Assembly (NCBI GenBank): GCA_002104985.1
Contig: MCGO01000052.1
Span: forward strand, 225,663-289,662
Length of the DNA: 64,000 nucleotides
DNA from: Rhizoclosmatium globosum
Taxonomy: Eukaryota; Chytridiomycota; Chytridiomycetes; Chytridiales; Chytriomycetaceae
Direction of reading: 5' to 3'
In this document: in pieces, positions 58,458 to 64,000 of the stretch
Numbering within the stretch: the first letter of the stretch is position 1
How the letters are laid out: each line of letters opens with the position of its first letter
Program-made: the position numbers and the translations under genes
The notes under the pieces: model-generated
The model's input: the letters and a program-made list of their open reading frames with translations, nothing else
The model's database searches: none
Told to the model about the DNA's origin: nothing

Positions 58458-60665
58458 ATGACGACACAAGAGGCGTACAACGCGCCGCAAGACCCTTTAA
58501 TTCTTCTTCGCCACGATATGGCCCCAAGAAACCCTTACGATGCTTCAAACGCGATTGCTCACTGCGTCAACCCTCCACCTGACCATTCCCATCCCCGCCA
58601 GACGCTAATCACGGAATTGCCCCAACCAAAACTCGTTTATCCTCCTCCAAACCACAAAGAGACTGTTGACGATCGAAACCGCCGTCGCTATGAAAACACG
58701 CGTGGAACTTTGGGTGGAAATGTGAATTTCGATGGAACCAAACGCGAAAAACCAATGATTAGTATGGAGCACTACAAATTGGCGGAAGAAAGTCGACGCT
58801 TAAATCAGAGTAACCCAGAACTAATCTATTTTGGGAGTGCAACCGGATATCAGCAACAACGGGAACGTGAGAGCTTCAGACACAAACCTGGAATCATGAG
58901 TGTATTATACAGTGACTCGGATTCAAATCTGGAAAGAAAAAGAGTCATCAAGGATGAAATGGGTGAGAGCTAGTTTGTATTGTTTTTTTTGTTCGGTCAT
59001 TGTCTGACCGCTTTACACTCGACACCGAAAGCCAAATATGAACGGATGCAGACAGAGGAACGCGATAGACGCCTGCAACAAGAACGGCACCAGCAAGTTA
59101 CTTGGAAATATTTCCTCTGTCATCTTCTAATCTCATACTATAGTCTCCTCCAAAAGATAATTGGCCCTTCGGAAAACATCTTGGTCACGGTTCAGACCAT
59201 TTGACGTTCAACCACGTCATTCCACTTCGCCAAGAGGTATGATTCAATTTATTTCTGCTGATATATTAAAGCTTTTATTTCCAAGGAAATTGCCATGCGC
59301 GAGCAGGAAAAGAAGTTGGCTATGGCGTATGCTAAAGAACTTGGTACATTTCAATTATAATTTCCGACAGATTTTTATGATACTAATCAATCAATGACAG
59401 ACAATCAAATCGAAAATGACCGCAAGTACAGAGAACAAATGAAAAAGTCCATGCCTGTTCGAGATGTAAAATATCTTTTTTAACCTGCACAGCTTACATA
59501 CAACAATAGGATGAACAAACATGGATGTTTCATCACAATCACATGCCTGGACGTCGCCCGAAAGTCCCCTTTGAGCCTCCTCGTGATTCCGCCACAGATT
59601 TGATTAGCCATGTACCTCATAATCATCAACTTCAAGCGGATAAGTCTCGGAAACTGAGACCTCCTTTGCAAGAGGAGAGGAAAGACGTATTTCCTTCAAT
59701 CATGGTACACCTTTGTATCCTTCAAGAGTACACAGCATTAATGCATTTACAGATCAGTACAATAAAAGCCACCCACCCCAACCTGATAGGCCGTTACCTC
59801 CTGTAAGTAAATTTTTATGGCACATCTGAATAGAAACTAACACATTTGCCTCAAGGTGGAACCGACATCACTTGTCCTTGGAAGCAACAAAGACAGGTAA
59901 AATTATGTCCTTGCCATTTTATTCAAATGTTCACTCCTCATAATAGGAGAGTTTCATTTCCTGATGAAAAACTCTACCATGAACCTCAATTTGGACGGCG
60001 AAAATTCCTCCTAAACTCAACAAATGAAGAGCAGAAAATGGCAGAGCACGAAATGAAGCTGATGCGTGATTATCAAGGTATTGGATTTTGTATAAGTTAG
60101 GTCTGAAGGTTTTACTTAATGATAAAACAGAAAAGGAGCTGCGATTGCGTCGCGAGATGGAGCAGAAGGAACGAGAAGAAGCGTTCTCGCAAGGGAAAGC
60201 AGTTGAGTGTCTTTTTTTTTGCTCATTTTGGCGAAGAAACTCGTTATTAATATCTAGCACAGTTTGCTCACAGTTATCCTTGGAAATGGGGAGACCATGG
60301 TGGCCAGAACCCTCACCACAAAGTGACGGATATTCTTCAACACAAGGTTCTGAAAGCGATCAAAAAGATTTGCTACTAACAGACGAAAAAAAAGGAACCG
60401 CTTGATCGCAACAAAGCCTTACAATACCAGGCCGACCTGGACGCCATGGTCCGTCATAAAAGGGATAATTGCCAGAAAGAAAAGCAGCGAGAAGTTGAGC
60501 TTTGGAATAGAGTAGGATATTTCTGGACTCCTTTGTAGAAATACTGAAAATGATGAACAGCACAACCAAAACTCGTTTGAAAACGCTTTGGGAAAAAACG
60601 CACATCATGGTGGGCCACGTCATCAAGCACTACATCCAAAAGGACCTGCATTTGGATCGTTGTAA
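58458..60665 (+). CDS. Arg/Glu-rich coiled-coil protein with repeated Gly-Pro-His motifs, possible cilium/centrosome protein
   Basis: Thirteen small exons give 528 aa: 58458-58962, 59032-59096, 59144-59236, 59286-59343, 59401-59465, 59510-59704, 59758-59802, 59856-59896, 59947-60077, 60131-60201, 60263-60346, 60383-60511 and 60561-60665; every junction keeps phase. The protein alternates charged helices (KYERMQTEERDRRLQQER; KELRLRREMEQKEREEA) with short motifs of one style: WPFGKHLGHGSD, FHHNHMPGRRPK, YPWKWGDHGGQNP and LGKNAHHGGPRHQ. Such aromatic-Gly-x-x-Gly-Gly-Pro motifs between coiled coils are reminiscent of ciliary and centrosomal proteins such as CSPP1. Chytrids have flagellated zoospores, so a role at the axoneme or basal body is plausible but unproven. 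No enzyme domain is seen. Confidence 0.68.
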
Positions 60666-60798
60666 GCTTAAGTAAGGAGGCTGTATGTGATTGAGTCTTA
60701 ACATGTTTTTATGTTTTTACGGTTTTACGGTTTTTTGGAATATGAGTTATTATTATGTGTGATTTAGATTTCCTAACACTAAGCATTATAAAAACACT

Positions 60799-63700
60799 TT
60801 AATACCGCGTTTGCTTCACTTCTGCCATTTGTGCTCGAATCGCTGCCTCGTCTTCACTTGCTTGCATTCGCAACAATGCCTCCTCTTCCAAATCTTCATC
60901 TTCATCCTCCTCCACTTCATACTCTTCATACTCCTCTTCCTCACTCTCCATCACTTCAATTTGTCCACTCTCGTTTGCTGTAATCTCAATTCCTGCCTTC
61001 TTTTCCTTCAATTCCTCAACGCCACTGCCGACTTCTCCACTCTCCTCTCCTGTTACTTCAACACCACTTTCAATCTTGGCTTGTGTATTCATATCCGAAA
61101 CAGCTTCGGGCAAATGCGTTCTCCACACTTTCCAAAACTCCTGCTCTTCCACTACTCCACTGGTCTCTTTCGTCACTGGAGGAAACACGTGATCCGCAAT
61201 TTCATTCAACTTGTCATATGAAGACTTGTAGTTTTTGGTAAACTCAAGCTTCACTTCTCCACTTGGATCAATGGTGAAAATACGTGACAACGGTATTTCA
61301 ACTGCACGGTAACTCTGAACATCCGTGATGCGATTTCCAAAACCTGCATAGAAAGGTGATGCGTTCGGTCCAAATAGACGTTTGATGTCACGCAAACAGC
61401 TGATTTTGAATTCTTCTGGTCGCCTTTGGATTACTTCACGATGGAATGCTGCAAATAATCGGTCCGGAGACATCACAATCGGTCCTTCTGGAAGTTGGAA
61501 CTTGCCCTGTTCTACTTTTTTAAGATAATCGCGAGTATAGTTCGCTTGCCCAATTGCCCGTGAGGTCAAGTACAGGATTTGGTATCCGTTCTTGTGAATG
61601 TTGGTGTACAACGAAGCCACTCCAGAGTGGGTCCAATCTTGTCCAACCATTGTAAACACATGCCCCAGCACGTCAGACCTGTCACGTGTTCAGTATAAAC
61701 TCCACTTCATCAGAAAAACAAAAGTAATAGTTTAAAGGAAACGTACTTTGTGATGGTTCCATCCACGTCTGAAATAACTACACGAGTATCGTGCTCCCAC
61801 AAAAAATTTTACTCGTGCAAGTTGCAGTGCCTTGTAGTCGACTGTGACGGTGAAACTGATTGTGTTCACACCTGGCTGAAGGTTCAATCCCTTCAACTGA
61901 TCACTGCTCATTCGAAGAGACTTGACGTATCGAGTTGGGAGCGTGTTTCGCTCGCGTTCTTCATCCAAGCTTTGTTGCGATGCGGCATCTAGTTCGCTTG
62001 GTGGCCTACGCTCAATTTCACGCGGGGCAGGTACAGGTGTCGTTGGAGTTGCGACAGGAGTGCTACGAGAGAACCAACCTCGCATAAAGCCACCGGTACT
62101 GCTTGCAGCAGCAGCGGCTGCCGCTTTTTTTGTTGCTTCCGCAGCAGCTCCAGCTTCGGCAATGACCTTTTCGTTCAAGCCACTTGCTGTAACTAAAGCT
62201 CGAACTTGATCTTCTGGAAGTCCCTTCCCAAACGCAGCAATAGAAGTCAAAACGGGAAGTACGACCGATGGATCGTAATAATGGCCTTGTATACGCACAA
62301 CTAGGTTTGGGTTTGTAAAATGTGTCGAGAATGTGTCCGAAGTAATTTGATGTTTCGAAAAGAGAGCGTCCGGAGTTTCTTGTGTGGGTGCTGTTGACGT
62401 GGTAACAGTTGGAGAGGCAGTTTGGGCAGGTGTGGTAGGTTGTGCGGTGGAAGTCGGAAGCGATATTTTAGGAGATACAGGGGAAGTTGGAGGAGCTGCG
62501 ACAGTGCTTACTATTGGTTGAGTAGTTTGTGGTTGGGATGCATAGTAAAGTGCCAGCGCAAGAGCAGGTTTTCCGCAGAGACTGAGTTCCATGGGAGGAA
62601 GAGCTGATGTGGGTCCAGAAAGAAGGCCAAGAGGACCGGTGGATACTACATCTGATGCAATAGGAGAGATAGGAGAGGAGGGTGGGACGTATGGAGTTGT
62701 CTTAATTTTCAGCCGAATTAGCAACCACCAAGTTAAAAAAAGAGCGTACACTCATTCTTGACTCCATATTAGAAATTAGCGAAGGACTACTCGCTCTTAA
62801 TGAAGGTGGCTTATCAGGGCTAGCCATCTGATCCGTTAATGAACTCAAGTAGTTGTCCACCTTCTCGTCAATCGTGACAGCTGGACCCATTCCTGCTTGT
62901 ACAGGGCTGTTCATCAAACTACTTTGTTCTCCACGCAACAAGGCAGTTGTCAAACTGGAAACGATGGTTTCACAGGAATGGGGATTTTTTCGTGTACAAG
63001 ACCTTCGGCTGATTTGTTTTTTCCACTTCATTGTCGTTTACTGCAATCGCAACCGAGTCAGATACGGAGTCAAGAAGATTGGCGCAGAAGACCCCGCATT
63101 CGCGCCTTCCGTCTCGGATGAGAAGTCATTCGATTGTTTTTCGCCATCTTTCTTTTTAGGAAGGCCTCCCCAGTTCCACTGCCAGCCTGGCGATCCACAG
63201 GGTGTGGTTGTGGGTTTGTGGAGTTTGAGAGATCTTTGGCGTCAGTCGAGTCACTGCGAAGAATTAATTATACGCCTGGAGATGAATTAACACTAACTTG
63301 ATGTTGATAGCCATAACTTGGTCCTCAAGAGGTTTGTTGGTTAAGGAATCCTTTTCTGCAGGTGGTATGGGTGTAGGGCTCTTCCCTCCTACAGAAAAGA
63401 TGATTAATTAAGTCCATCGCTTTATGTTCCAGCACGATCGAAAGAGGTTAAGGTCATGATGGCTTCCAGTTTAGTTTCGTCAAACAACACGTGGGCTTCA
63501 ACACCATTTTCAAGCAATCCCAACCACTTCCTCGCTCATAAAAGCTTCCAATATGTTATGCTATGTAATCTAACTGAAAGAGCGGCTACGTACGATCAGG
63601 CAGTTCAAATGCATCCTGGCCCAGCACCCTAATCCAGAGCCCGTTAGATCGCCCCACTAATAACAGCAAAGCAAACACTACACACCGCCGGAAACGCAGT

Positions 63701-64000
63701 ACTGCCCTTCATAATTGGACTTGTTGCATATTCTGAGGGAGCAGGATCGTCTCTGTCCATCTCAACGACAAAGAAGGCTTCTCCGGCCTCGCCAACCTTC
63801 ATTGGAATATCGATTGGGGCATTGTTGACAGTGATAAGCACCTAGATTGCGCACGAGACAGGTTAGGGAAATCCAATCCAGAGGGATTGCCGAAGCGATC
63901 GCCAGCGCCTCCCTCGCTGCTGCCTCACTTCTAAACAGTCCCAAACAAGTCCCGAACAAGTCCCTGCGCTTCAAATTACCTTCTTTTCTGCCGGCCGAAT
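60799..64000 (-). CDS. PAH1: Phosphatidate phosphatase PAH1/lipin, 5'-truncated by the window, with an apparent +1 frameshift
   Basis: Mg-dependent phosphatase that turns phosphatidate into diacylglycerol and controls lipid synthesis at the ER/nuclear membrane. Visible exons: 64000-63980 (open to the right), 63841-63686, 63615-63594, 63388-63298, 63233-63042, 63002-62750, 62700-61747 and 61678-60799. The N-LIP part has IDIPMKVGEAGEAFFV; a linker has the lipin motif WQWNWGGLPKKK. The catalytic HAD motif DVDGT follows VISD near 61765. Exon 7 is 954 nt, one more than phase allows; the extra base maps to the run of six A's at 61801-61806, just before WEHDTRVVISDVDGT. A homopolymer assembly error is the simplest reading. 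The C-terminal tail is highly acidic. Confidence 0.9.

Overview
The window looks like nuclear DNA of a flagellated, early-diverging fungus, most likely a chytrid (Chytridiomycota). Genes are split by short GT-AG introns (mostly 37-100 bp, often with a CTAAC or CTGAC branch site) and lie 15-500 bp apart on both strands. Fungal markers include a GH18 chitinase, fasciclin, OPT and ABCC transporters, RAV1, UTP22, UTP25, KRR1 and PAH1/lipin. A TIR-NACHT-WD40 receptor, a vitamin-B12-type fusion protein and a coiled-coil protein with cilium-like motifs point to a chytrid rather than an ascomycete or basidiomycete. The species is not determined. Gene models were built by hand, and reading phase was checked across every intron.

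Layout: 0-2.4 kb, two tail-to-tail uridine phosphorylase genes; 2.9-4.1 kb, a TauD-type dioxygenase; 4.3-7.2 kb, two secreted cell-surface or wall proteins (fasciclin, chitinase); 7.2-9.2 kb, gene-free with a degenerate repeat; 9.2-16.2 kb, an LRR protein, UTP22 and TRM7; 17.3-22.1 kb, the TIR-NACHT-WD40 gene, followed by a minisatellite and a 993-bp element with terminal inverted repeats; 24.3-32.3 kb, one 23-exon RAV1/rabconnectin-3 gene; 32.8-37.2 kb, a BtuF-like/Cys-rich/DUF71 fusion and cytosolic PheRS alpha; 37.7-45.7 kb, an ABCC transporter, a zinc-finger protein and an OPT transporter; 45.9-50 kb, KRR1 and UTP25 sharing a 52-bp divergent promoter; 50.5-56.3 kb, a surface protein and an IAH1-type esterase flanked by two related multi-TM proteins; 56.3-64 kb, a zinc-finger protein, a Qc-type SNARE, a coiled-coil protein and PAH1/lipin, whose 5' end runs off the window.

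Most genes are housekeeping: ribosome assembly (UTP22, KRR1, UTP25), translation (TRM7, PheRS alpha), V-ATPase assembly (RAV1), lipid synthesis (PAH1) and membrane traffic (SNARE). The unusual content is the NLR-like receptor with two copies of an N-terminal beta-grasp-like module and 12 near-identical WD40 repeats, the mobile element beside it, the B12-type fusion, and local sequence sharing between the inverted uridine phosphorylase copies. Three genes (lipin, SNARE, one TM protein) show apparent frame breaks that may be assembly indels or real lesions.
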